Below, piece after piece: positions 11,676 through 22,859 of a stretch of DNA of 64,000 nucleotides. The notes below the pieces were generated by a model. The model was not told the origin of the DNA. It saw only the letters and a list, made by a program, of their open reading frames with translations, and did not search any database. The stretch lies in assembly GCA_014529385.2 (NCBI GenBank), contig CM043947.1, positions 122,212,891 to 122,276,890 on the forward strand. The letters run 5' to 3'. Positions within the stretch are counted from its first letter, which is position 1; every line of letters begins with the position of its first letter. The position numbers were made by a program, and so were the translations under genes. Origin of the DNA: Adiantum capillus-veneris. Lineage: Eukaryota > Streptophyta > Polypodiopsida > Polypodiales > Pteridaceae.

Positions 11676-12003
11676 GTGGATTTTGAAAAATATAGGGATA
11701 AAAGCTACTTGAAAAAAATCCAACAAGTAAACTCAACCAAGGTAAACCTCAACTAAAAATTCTGGTGGAAGTTTTGCAGTGCGCCAAAATGGACGGCTAG
11801 AAGGATGGGACAAGGTTATATAGCCACCTCCAGAAATAGAGAGCAGAGAGGGGATATAGCCGATCCCGCTGGGGCACTACTCGCCCGGCGGGCCAGGAAG
11901 GATGCCGAGAAGGCCAACTAGAAGACCAAGTTCCGGCCAATCATTGTGAATTTGATGTTATTAACACTCCCATGGAGTGTTAATAACATGAGTTACTACC
12001 AGT
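11676..12003. other. Non-coding stretch ending in an inverted repeat
   Basis: No gene seen. The right part holds a perfect inverted repeat, annotated separately, just downstream of the stop of the antisense ORF at 12004-12447. Confidence 0.5.
11955..11989. repeat. 35-bp perfect inverted repeat
   Basis: Two 15-bp arms (ATGTTATTAACACTC and its exact complement) separated by CCATG. It could be a terminator-like hairpin, a palindromic protein site or a transposon remnant. It lies 15 bp past the end of the antisense ORF. Confidence 0.8.
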
Positions 12004-12447
12004 TCACACTTCACGTGAAGACGTGAATGAAATCCCTGATGGTGACCCAAATTTCTCAAAAACCTCATCATTTACTTGTCGACGTGCAACCTTTACATGT
12101 GATAGTTTTGGCAGCAATGATCCTCTCTGGAATTTATTTTGAGACTTTTTAGCTAATGCTTTGAGGAGTGCTCTGTATTCCATCTGTGAGATGCCACTCT
12201 CATCAAGTATTGCTTGCACTTTCATTGGTTCCAACTGGTTCTCCTTCATGAAGGAGATAAGGAGCCTCCTTTTCAATTTATGAAATATTTTTTGAGTTTT
12301 CATCTCTTCAACTGATTGTTTTAGAACTAAACGGCTATAATGTACTCCAACATTGGAACCTACTATGTCCGAATTTGGATGTAGCAAAGACTTGCAAAGA
12401 TAGCAAGCACCATGTGTCATGATCACTAATAAGAAAGTGTAACGCAT
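12004..12447 (-). CDS. Unrecognised antisense ORF (possible exon)
   Basis: A 147-codon frame with coding-like composition. The C-terminal two thirds is basic and helical (KRRLLISFMKENQLEPMKV, then GISQMEYRALLKALAKKSQ). I do not recognise the family. The start is uncertain: an AG (CTTATTAG) at about 12423 could be a splice acceptor for a preceding exon. A GTAACT possible donor lies near 12480. The upstream minus frame at 12725-12537 is short, basic and coiled-coil-like, and could be an earlier exon, but I could not join the two in frame. It may be a degraded gene or part of a mobile element. Confidence 0.35.
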   Translation of the reverse strand: MRYTFLLVIMTHGACYLCKSLLHPNSDIVGSNVGVHYSRLVLKQSVEEMKTQKIFHKLKRRLLISFMKENQLEPMKVQAILDESGISQMEYRALLKALAKKSQNKFQRGSLLPKLSHVKVARRQVNDEVFEKFGSPSGISFTSSREV

Positions 12448-12536
12448 ATATAGGATAAAAAAGAAGAAACAAACTTCGAGTTACCTTAAAGCTCATATTT
12501 GTTTTTTCAAGCCGTCACTACCAGTCTTCATATTCT

Positions 12537-12725
12537 CTATGTTTCATAGATATCGTTTTCTTTTCCGACTCCCAAGCATGATGTCTTTCTCACGCAAACT
12601 TGTGATCTTCTCAAGGTTTGGATTATCTCTCTCTTTGATAAAATCTTCTGAGCACATGTCTCCTTAAGTTTCCTCAGCAGCATGCTCTCCATCGCTAGGA
12701 AGTCTTTTTGCTTTTCTGCATTCAA
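12537..12725 (-). CDS. Short basic coiled-coil-like ORF
   Basis: A 62-codon frame, lysine- and leucine-rich, with apparent heptads (SMLLRKLKETCAQKILSK). No family is recognised. It is listed only because its composition and strand match the ORF at 12004-12447, to which it might be spliced. Confidence 0.2.
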   Translation of the reverse strand: MNAEKQKDFLAMESMLLRKLKETCAQKILSKREIIQTLRRSQVCVRKTSCLGVGKENDIYET

Positions 12726-12868
12726 TCCTCACATTTCTACATGTTGAGTGTAGTCCAATAGCCCATCATTGCCATCGTCTGTGAAATGTAACAACTAGTC
12801 ACATATTAGCAAAGGAAGGTGGGGCATTTGTTGTAGGATCCTTTGGGTAAATAGATCCATCGGTTCAT

Positions 12869-13430
12869 AAATCCAAATGATGTTCCTTGTTTGTCCTTCT
12901 AAATTCTTTCTCTCGTTGAGACAAGAAAGACTCCCTCCTATATTGTAATGGTGCGTACTCTTGCAATACATCAACATGAAGATTATGTGTGTTCTTTCTT
13001 TGGTTAAGTGTTGAAGATGAGGATTGCAAGTTCAAATTGGTAAGCATTTTTCATTCCTAGAGTTGATAGAGAGACAGATAGGCACTCGAGACTGATGAAA
13101 TATCTCAAGTTTTGGGAGGGAAGGTTGTGGTCCACAAATCCAAATGAACTTCCTTGTTTGTCCTTCTAAGTTCTTTCTCTCGTTGATATAAGAAAGACTC
13201 CCTCCTATGTTTCTGCAATGGTGTGTACTCTTGCAATACATCAACATGAAGATGATGTATGTTATTTCTTTGGGTAAGTGTTGAAGATGAAGGGGTTGAT
13301 CAGTGCAAGTTCAAATTGGTGTTTTCATGAGAAAAAGAAGCATTCTCCATTCCTAGAGTTGATAGAGAGACAGACAGACACACGAGACTGACTAAATATC
13401 TCAAGTTTTGAGAGGGAATGCTATAGTCCC
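12869..13430. repeat. Direct duplication (~267 and ~295 bp)
   Basis: Two adjacent copies begin at 12869 and 13136 with AAATCCAAATGA. They share TTCCTTGTTTGTCCTTCTAA, TACTCTTGCAATACATCAAC, GTTGATAGAGAGACAGA and ATATCTCAAGTTTTG in the same order. Copy 2 has small insertions. No coding domain is seen. Confidence 0.8.
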
Positions 13431-14529
13431 ATGTTTAGAGTTGATAGAGTTCCTGTAGCTTACGTTGTTGAAGGGAACACTTGTAAGTTGGCATTTCAAA
13501 TCATTATTCATATGGTTAGTTGGATTCTTGACAAGAGAACGAAGGATAAAAAAATAAAGATGGTGGCTACCTAATAAAGAATGTCACTTGGCTTTTATTG
13601 GCGCAAAAAGACATTACGTAAAATGTACTATTTAACATTTTCATTTTGTCTCTCTAAGTTAACATGGAACTTCTTACAGGGTCCAAAAAGAGTCCAAGTT
13701 CCTCCTGATGTTTCCTTTCATAAATTAGTCGCCTTTTTTGAAACTTCTATTTTTTAACCCCTTTTGTACACGTAATCCTATAACTATTTGAACTTGATTA
13801 CTTAAGCTCCAAACTTTGCACTTTCCAACAATGGATCCCAATGTCCGATATGTTGATGACAAATGTGGTGGACTTCTCTTGTGCGAGGGCACATTGTTGC
13901 CCACATCCACTTTGCATACACCATGGTGGCCATCTTCCTCATGGCCATTTCCACTATAAGAGACCAAGATTATTCACTAAAGTCTCCTATTCATGGTGGT
14001 GGCACAACTTCTAAGACTGAATAGAAGGAGGTCACATGTGAAGAAAATGTGGGGAATATGGGCTAGAGGCTCCACTAAACCATTATAGTAGGTGTAGAGC
14101 TTGAGTATGAATGGGAGTGGAGGGGACTCTCCTAGAGTAGGTCAAAGAGGACATGTGAGAAGAGGATGTTTTGAAGAAAGGAAGATATGGAGAGGGGAGA
14201 TGAGTAATATTGAAATAGATAAGTTTTCAATTTTAAACTATTTTAGGAAATAGAAAATGTGCTATTTAGCTTAGGCTTGCAAGTTTAACACCTAATTTTA
14301 GGCTCTTACAAAGAGACATTCTAGTCTACATGGCATTTTCCCATTTGGCTACTTCTTGATCACCTTGATTAGGGTGGGAAAAACTAAAGGGCCCAAGAAG
14401 ACCCCATTCAATCCTTAATGATAACTTGTTCTTGTAAATCTTCTTTGGCCTTACAAGTCAAAACGATTGTTGATGTGGTTTATGATGATTTTATAAGCAT
14501 AATACAATTGAGATTCTATGAATCAAACT
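13431..14529. other. Intergenic, nothing recognised
   Basis: No open frame with a recognisable domain. A minus frame at 13967-13725 is short and has no support. Confidence 0.5.
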
Positions 14530-14870
14530 AGTAGATAAAAAAAAGGTTTACCTAATGGCTTCAAAACAAAAATATTCACTACATAAGTAGTGCAAGGACA
14601 CTAAGAAACGCTTATGAAGTGCAATGACACTAAGAAAATGCTTAAGGGCAAAATAAGAAAAGAAAAAGACAAATGTATATGATGTGTACTCGACCATCTC
14701 TTTTATATGGAGACGAAATGTCTTTTGACTTTTCATTTCCCATGACTTTTCATTTACATGGGGCTTTTCATTTTCTATACTCACCCTTCACTTATGCATT
14801 TGAAGTGTTTTGAGAGAATTTTTATTTTTTGAGATTGGGAAGACCTAATCCTTTTAGGTAGAAATAATAT
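14530..14870. repeat. Dispersed repeat, copy 1
   Basis: Shares ordered segments with 17003-17545: ATGGCTTCAAAA, CATAG/AAGTAGTGCAA, GTCTTTTGACTTT.CATTTCC, CTTCACTTATGCATTTGA and TGTTTTGA. The two copies differ by the foldback MITE present only in the second. Confidence 0.65.
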
Positions 14871-16171
14871 TCTTAAGAGTATCAATGAAACCTTCATCTC
14901 ACAAGGTGTCTTTGACCTTCTATTATCTATAAGAGGTCGATAATGATGGCAAACTTTAAATTTAGAGATTGTGTCAACGTACATTAGCAACACACTCAAT
15001 GAAAGGCTTCCACTGCACCTAAAACTTTTTTAGTGTGTACATGCATTCAAATGGAGGGATTTTTCCATCAATTTATTTGAAGTTATTTTACTTTCAGAAG
15101 AGGTTATTAATAAAAACTCTAAGATTAGCAAGAAGAAGGGGCCATTTTATTGAATCACAACATGTAAGTATAGGGTTTTTCTAAATACCATTTGAATGCA
15201 TGTGATATACAAGGTATCTTATAAGTGCACCCTCAACGGTAGAGGATAAACATCATGCCTTTGGAGCTAGAGGAGCCAACTTAGACCTTTGGAGATGTTG
15301 TTGGTATGCTAGTACAAATGGATGATGTTCTAGATACAAGTCTTCTCAATGGGGAATCTAGACTCTACTCTCTATCTAGCACCTAAGGGTTGACTTTATT
15401 GCTCACACAAGATATTAATGTAATGGACAATATACAACAAAGGGAGGTTAAAAATCATGCCTTTCACGTGAAGGGTCATTGTAAATGAAATTGTATTGGC
15501 TTACATAGGCTTTTGATGCCTAGACTAAAAAGCACAATATTCCTCAAGAATTTAGCCCTCCATGGACAACATTTATGAGTGTTGTGTTCACTAGGATCTT
15601 TTGATTTAGCTTTGGGAAATCCTTGGGTGATTTAAGGGCATGCACAAAAACTCACCATATGAAGAAATCGATATGAAGTTGAAGACTAGTAAGGACCCGT
15701 GCAAATGAGGCCATGATCCATACAATTGTCACTCCTAAAAGAAAGCTCATTTCTAACAAAAATTCCATTGCAAACATCAAACATTCTCTGGAGCATCTAC
15801 ATCTAACCAAAACTCCACTTGTAAAAATGCAATTCAATAATAAGGTGGTATGGTATTATCAAAGTGTTCTTAAACCTAGATATTTTGGAGAGATCTTCCA
15901 TAGAACAAGAATTAAGTGATTGCAAAAGTCCTTAGAATTTGATTGGACTATGAAAAAAAGAATGCTCAAATTATTTCACATAGCAATACATTTTCTTGTG
16001 TAGTGTCTTGAAATTACGAATAACAAAAAGGATTAACCATGTAAGGTAGCTCTCAACTAGAAACGAAAAATTGTTCTAGTTGAGTAGCTAACTCTTGCAA
16101 ATGGTTTATGAGAACCTTGCCCCTATATCTATAAACAAAGGGCAAAATTAGTAAGTATGCATAATCACGGG
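14871..16171. other. Region downstream of CKX, nothing recognised
   Basis: A/T-rich sequence past the CKX stop codon on the minus strand. It will hold the CKX 3' UTR near 16171-15900, but I cannot fix a polyadenylation site. No other gene is seen. Confidence 0.4.
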
Positions 16172-16514
16172 CTATGTTACACTTGACAAAGCCTTCAAAC
16201 AATGAGAATTTTGACGAGCAAAAATTGATTGCCCAGGAGCCAGAATGGCAAGGGGGTCAAATGTCTGTTTTAAAGAAACAAATCGTTCCCAATAAGGGCC
16301 AAAATGGAGCCTACTATCTTCACATGACTTAAAATAAGGCATATATACCTTAAATGATATGTTTGCTCTTTGTAAAAGCCCTAGAATGTTGTTATTTTCT
16401 AAAAGAAGTCTCTCAGCCTTTGGTCCTCGAGGCGGTGGAAAATTGAACCTAAGGAGACTCACAAGGTAAAACACCTCAGCCTCAGGGGTCACCACACTTG
16501 CATGACTGATCCAC
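16172..16514 (-). CDS. CKX: CKX exon 5 (C terminus)
   Basis: 343 nt from acceptor GCCACAG to a TAG stop. Encodes VFYLVSLLRF, KVYMPYF, LHFGPYWERF and the family-typical ending DPLAILAPGQSIF, followed by about 15 extra residues. Confidence 0.92.
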
Positions 16515-17982
16515 CTGTGGCACAAATAAATGAAGTAAATCAAAATGACATTCAAGCACTAGTGCTTGAGAAAGGACAATATGAAATATCACATATATAT
16601 CAATTGAACATTAAATCTTCATCTAGTAAACAAAATGGAGTGCACCTGTAATTTTTGATACAAAGATACCTTGAAGAGTTAAATGCCACGTAAAAGCTAT
16701 ACTTCATAGATTCCGCGCACTTAAACCTAAGGTGTTTGTAGCCGAGGGCAATCTAGTTGTACCCTATTACTCGAAGTTCAAATGATGGACTCGAAAATGA
16801 TATAGCAAACCCAATATTGCATAGTGTTCTGTTATCACCTTTTTAACTTCTTAGTGGGCCACGCTTTCAATCCCGAAAGACATGTAGCAAACCGAATTAG
16901 GTTTCTTGAAATGAAGCTTGCGCTTCTTATCCCTCCTTGCCATATCTAGTGAACATTCTTACAAACAATTTTGTGCTAATACATATCTAATGTATATATT
17001 TTCTTATGGCTTCAAAAAAAAAAAATCACTGAACTACATAGTGCAAAGAAACTCAAAAGAGAAGAAAAGGCTAAAAGAAAGGTAAAGAAGATGAAAAATA
17101 CAACCTTATCGAAGCACATTAGCACAAGTGGATTTAGAAATTTTCTCATGTAGGAAGAGGGAGCCTTTTTCAGTGTTTTTCATACAATACAAAACATCAT
17201 GAGCTTCTCTTCGGGAGGCACCGCATACCTAGCTAGGTACGATTGGGGGCACAGGACCCCGGCCCCCCCACCGAGCCGGCGGTCCCCTGCCCCCAATCGT
17301 ACCTAGCTAGGTATGCCGTGCCTCCCTCACAGAAGCTCATGATGTTGAGGTAAGTCATAATGTGGGAATTATTGTGAGAATCTGTCCAAAACTTCTTGTG
17401 TAGACCACCTCTTTATATGGACATGAAAAGTCTTTTGACTTTCCATTTCCATGGGCCGCTTTCACTTCCTGAACTCATCACGCTTCACTTATGCATTTGA
17501 GATGTTTTGAAAGGAATTTTATTTTCCGAGATCATGCAGGCCTAATGCCTTGATCAATTCTAGCAGAGCTTGATATTAAAATTCCAATGCACCCTTCTTT
17601 ACTTTCTTACCGATGAATGCAACAAGGGAACCTAAATAGGCACTATGGCCAAAAAGAACAGAGAAAAAAAAGGAAAAACTTACTTACTTGATCTTTAACA
17701 TGGGGTACATGTGCATCGGACCACCGACACCATTCGTGAGGTTGGTTTGCAAAAACATGACCTTGTGGAGGGCAAGGATATCAGATTTGGGCACAAACAA
17801 GCACAACCAAGGGTGTGGGGCTTGCCACATGCCTAACTCTCGCAGCATTTGCTCTTGGGCATGCACTCGATTCAAAAACTCCAAGTAGGCAACATCTCTG
17901 TTGAATGTCAATTCTGGGATATAACCCAATTTTCTCTGCAATGCTTCCACCACCTGCAGTAAGGACCAAGATCATCATCATA

Positions 17983-18022
<40 letters not shown>

Positions 18023-18073
18023 GACGTAAGAAGCGCCAGCTGGTCCCCGTGTTATTTATAAACGAGGCCTTCC

Positions 18074-18148
<75 letters not shown>

Positions 18149-19908
18149 GGAAAGAAGCCTTGGCTCGCCAACAGAGAGATTGTCTCCCCTCGTGTTTGTA
18201 TGAGAGTCTCGACTGCATGCGAGTGCGCGTTGTCCCGGGAGTGACAAGACGTGCATGGGAATGAGGGTGGATTTATTAATCACAAGTTGCAGCGCCCAAG
18301 TGGCATGTCTTCCTCAACTGAGAGCTCCTGCAATCACAAAATCGCTACCTACCTAGTACCAAGCTGGCAAGCTACATTAAGGCTTTATCCCAATTGGGGA
18401 GGGGATAGATATTAGATAGTCACTCAGATGCACTTGTGGACGAATTTGTAGGAGGCGTTTTGCATGGGAGGGGTTCAACCCTTGCAAGCGCAATTGTGGA
18501 AGGTTTATATCAAGTAACATGCTCACTATATTATCACACAATGAATAGATTGTGTAGTTTGCATTAGTGGTGAGCATATGCAAGTTCATGTTATTGGCTA
18601 CTAAAAGCTAGAAAATTGTGAGGCCATATTATGAGCAAAGATCCCTCAAGACTGCGTATGTAGGCTTAGGTATCGTGCGCTGTGAGTGCACATAATCTCT
18701 CAAGATAAGTCAACATTTCACTGGCACGTGACGAATAAGTTGAGCACTATCTAGCAGGCATGAATGAGCAAGCATAGTGTAACATCCAAAATAGTATTGA
18801 GTGCAACATTTTTTTAGATCCCTTTTAGACACAATTGTGTGCCACACTTACTCCACACATGGCTTTCTTTCTATATGAGGAAAGCACCAGTTTTTATGGG
18901 ACTTAAGTCTCCCTGTGGAAGGTAAGTGTACCCAATGACTTAGACATAGGGCATCACATAAGTGATGGTCATTCAGAGCACTGATCCACACTAGTATGTG
19001 GTCAATTTCACACGAAGTTGCAAGGACACACTCAACTTTTTTGGTCAAAATTGAAGATAACCATTTGAGGTTTTGCTTGAGGATTAGGCACAATAAGTTT
19101 GGATCAGATAGAGATTTTTGGAAAGAGGTAGGCTCCTGCATTCACCTGAGCTCCCTTCTGGACAAAGGAATGTGTGCATGTGGTGATAGAGCATCCCATA
19201 ACTGTAAATGCAAAGCTTCCACCTTCTCAAGAGTAAAAACTAGGTCATACAAGATAGGCTTGGAGAAAGAGACAAAAACTCGAATAGGCTGCCAAGTCAA
19301 GTCCAAAACAATGTTTGAGCCACCAAACCCTAGAAGAAGAGGTGGCAATACCGTCGATCTCAAGTTGCAATAGATGATATGAAGTCCCTAAAGATTGGCA
19401 TGAATTAGCAATCTCAACAAAGCGATTCCTCTTGTGATACAAAAATGCTAACTAATGAGCTATTTGTCCAACATTGTGGTAGGCGACTAGTGAAACAAAG
19501 ATGAGACCATCACACCATTGAGCCCAACGTTTATGGGTACTCTCACCTAACGTATGTCTCTCCTAAACTCAAACATGAGGGGATGCCCATACGAAGAGGG
19601 GGTAATCGTTATGGATTACCCCTCCCTTCCTGAACTAACTAAACCTTTTTGAGGTGCAGCTAGAATTTGGGCTTGTTAAACCCATCTCTTTTGGTGTGTG
19701 CATGACTAAGCCTGTCAATCAACGGATTCTCTATCTAATTCTACGACTTACCCTCTTCTGTGTGGGGGGTACCTAAGCGCTCTAAAATCTCACCCAATTG
19801 ATGTTCATTCTAAAGTCAAGCATTATAAGCACTTTAGAATCTACATGGTTGCAAAGCAATAACAAGACATCTAGAGACAAATTGGCACCGCCGTTCAACT
19901 TGATTATG

Positions 19909-19958
<50 letters not shown>

Positions 19959-20628
19959 TAGAGAAGAAGAAGAAGAGAAACTATAGATTAAAAAGGAGAG
20001 AAATAGAACATACATTTCAAAATTTCAAGGGTGCTCCATTGTACATGGGCTGAAATTCCCTCGGCATACACCCTCCCTTTCTGGCGAAAGGGAGTGCTAC
20101 CAAAGCCCATGAAGGACCATGCATCAACTCGTACTCTGTCTTCCATGAGCCCTCAACATCTAGCAACCCAAATCTGGGAGACGCCCCTGATAAGGCACAA
20201 TAAAGCAATCCCTTCTGAGACTCATCCATTGGGAAATGGCCGCATGAAATAAAGCTTGGAAAGCAAAGCATTGCTATGCATCTCTCTATCAATAACAGCC
20301 ACGCTCTAAACTTTCAAGCTGTTACTTTGGAGAGACATCAATGTAAAAAACCTAAAACTTGATCTTATCACAAGTCTATCCCAGTGCTAGCCAAACAAGA
20401 CCATCAGATAATCCTTTGTGAAGGGGAGTTTCCCTAGCAATAAAGGCGAGGGACTTAAAGCGTGCCCGCTATGGTTCAACCCTTGCAACATGTGGGTGTT
20501 GGTGTGGGTGTGTGGATACAATCCTGTAAAACTAGCTCATCAAATTTCTTTGAGATTAAAAAAAGAGCAGTAAAAAACTTGTGGAAACTTCTAAGGAAAC
20601 CCTTGGCCGCACAAAGAATAGATTAGGC

Positions 20629-20671
<43 letters not shown>

Positions 20672-22084
20672 AAAGTAGCTATATATTGAGTAAAAGTAGA
20701 CCTCTAGATATGCTCATGTAAGCTTGTCACCCAAAGGAAGTACAATGTTGCAAGAAAGAAAACCAAGGTTTTCCTAAGATTTTTCGTGGCTATGTGCTCT
20801 AATCTCATCGTTGTGGCCCGTGGGTTTTGATTTTCAAAAGCCAATGATGTGGATTTACTAAACTAATTAAGTTGTAGACCGAGGTTCTTCTCTCCATCAA
20901 AGATTCTATGACAACAAAAAGAGTTCAAGGCCAAAACTTCTCTCCTACTTGCATCGAGCACTCCATTTGACAAAAAGAAGCTAAAGGCCAAAACTCTTAT
21001 CCTACTTGCACCCGATTTGATGACATCCTCTCTTTCTTCCACTAGTGGACCATCTCCTCTGCTTCTAAATTCAAAGTTTGCATGCTATGCAAGCGTAAAA
21101 ATTGTACTACATTTCTAAGAATCTCTGATCAACAAATGTAAAATACACACATATACATGTTAAACAAACACCTTGTTTAGTACTTAACGTATTACATGAT
21201 CCAAAGCTAATGTTTTGTATCCAACAACGTTTTTTTTCGTACTTTACGTATCTATCTACCTTGGACCATCGCGACTAAACCTCATAGTAGAGTTTTACCC
21301 TGCTTAAACCCTAGCTCTATCCTCAACATAACTATTGGATAAACAAATCATCAACCATTGTAATATAAAAATTACATGAAGACTCTTATTTTGGCCACAA
21401 TACATTGAAGCCAGTTCAAGAGCTTCTAGATGGATGCTTATCCCCAAATGTACCAATTGATAGTCAGCAAATCAATACAAAAAGCTTGACCAAAACACTT
21501 ATATGTTTACATGTATACATATGTAGATGCATGTGTATTGTATATTGTAGTATATAGTAGCATGTACATACAAAATAGTGTTTTTTATGCATAGCACAAA
21601 TTTAAATTTTTGTAAATAAGCACACGACCACAAGTGTTGATTAAAGTAACCATAAGCCAACTCACCTCATCCATGGAGTGTCTGGATTGAGCATGTAGGG
21701 AAGAGGGATAGTGCTTCGCAACCTCGAGGCAATAAAGGAAGGGGTTGGTAGTGCGGGGAGGTAGACTAGCTAGGACGTCGAAGCGTTGCATCTCTGCCGA
21801 TGTGAAGGGGACTTGACCCCACCCATTGACGGGATCGTCGGTGTTGCAAACCACAAAACCCTCCACATAATCAAAGCCCTCCTCTGCATTGTCAACATGC
21901 AAGTTGATGAGCAACTCTTGGTCCCGCGTGAACTTCCCCACGTCATCGTAAACCATTCGGATCCATCTTACCTAAATGCACATGAACAAGTGCTCTGTAT
22001 GAAGTCTCTTGACAACTTTCTTATTCCTTTCAATAAGGGAAAATGTTTTATTACACCTATAGTTAAGTCTCCACACACACACAT

Positions 22085-22132
<48 letters not shown>

Positions 22133-22190
22133 TCTACCCCTGACTCTTTTTAAAAAAATAAAAAGAAGAGCAGCTATATACTGAGTACCC

Positions 22191-22241
<51 letters not shown>

Positions 22242-22597
22242 TCTCTACACCTGATTCTCTCTCACACACACTCTACCCCCCTCTCTGTCTCCTCCCAAAA
22301 AGGATGTCATTTGGGAATCGGAAGTTTGGTGATAACTTGATAAGCCTAGAAGAGCTCTGAGCTGAACAATTTGTAGTCCTTTTGCCTCTTTGGATGGCAA
22401 ATGGATGTATTTAAACAGGCGGGCATGTCTCTTTCACAAAGATCTAATTGGATTCTTTTACCGGTTTAGGAAACCCGCATCACAGATTCCAGAATCTTTG
22501 AATTAGATCTAGTAGGTCTGATTCCTGTGTGTGTGTGAGAGAGAGAGTGAGAGAGGCTATCCTTACCTCATTCCTGTGTGTGTGTGTGTGTGTGTGT

Positions 22598-22635
<38 letters not shown>

Positions 22636-22658
22636 CTATCCTTTCCTCATTCCTGTGC

Positions 22659-22714
<56 letters not shown>

Positions 22715-22731
22715 CTATCCTTTCCTCATTC

Positions 22732-22776
<45 letters not shown>

Positions 22777-22812
22777 TCCACAATAGTCAAATTCTACCAA
22801 GGGTTAAAAGTT

Positions 22813-22859
<47 letters not shown>

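Noticed and set aside
19590-19625. Small inverted repeat GGGGTAATC...GATTACCCC in CKX intron 3
   Set aside because: Only 9-bp arms. Too short to support as a functional hairpin in this size of window.
20017-20292. Minus-strand ORF between CKX exons 3 and 4, considered as an extra CKX exon
   Set aside because: No similarity to CKX blocks, and exons 3 and 4 already join in frame without it to give a complete protein.
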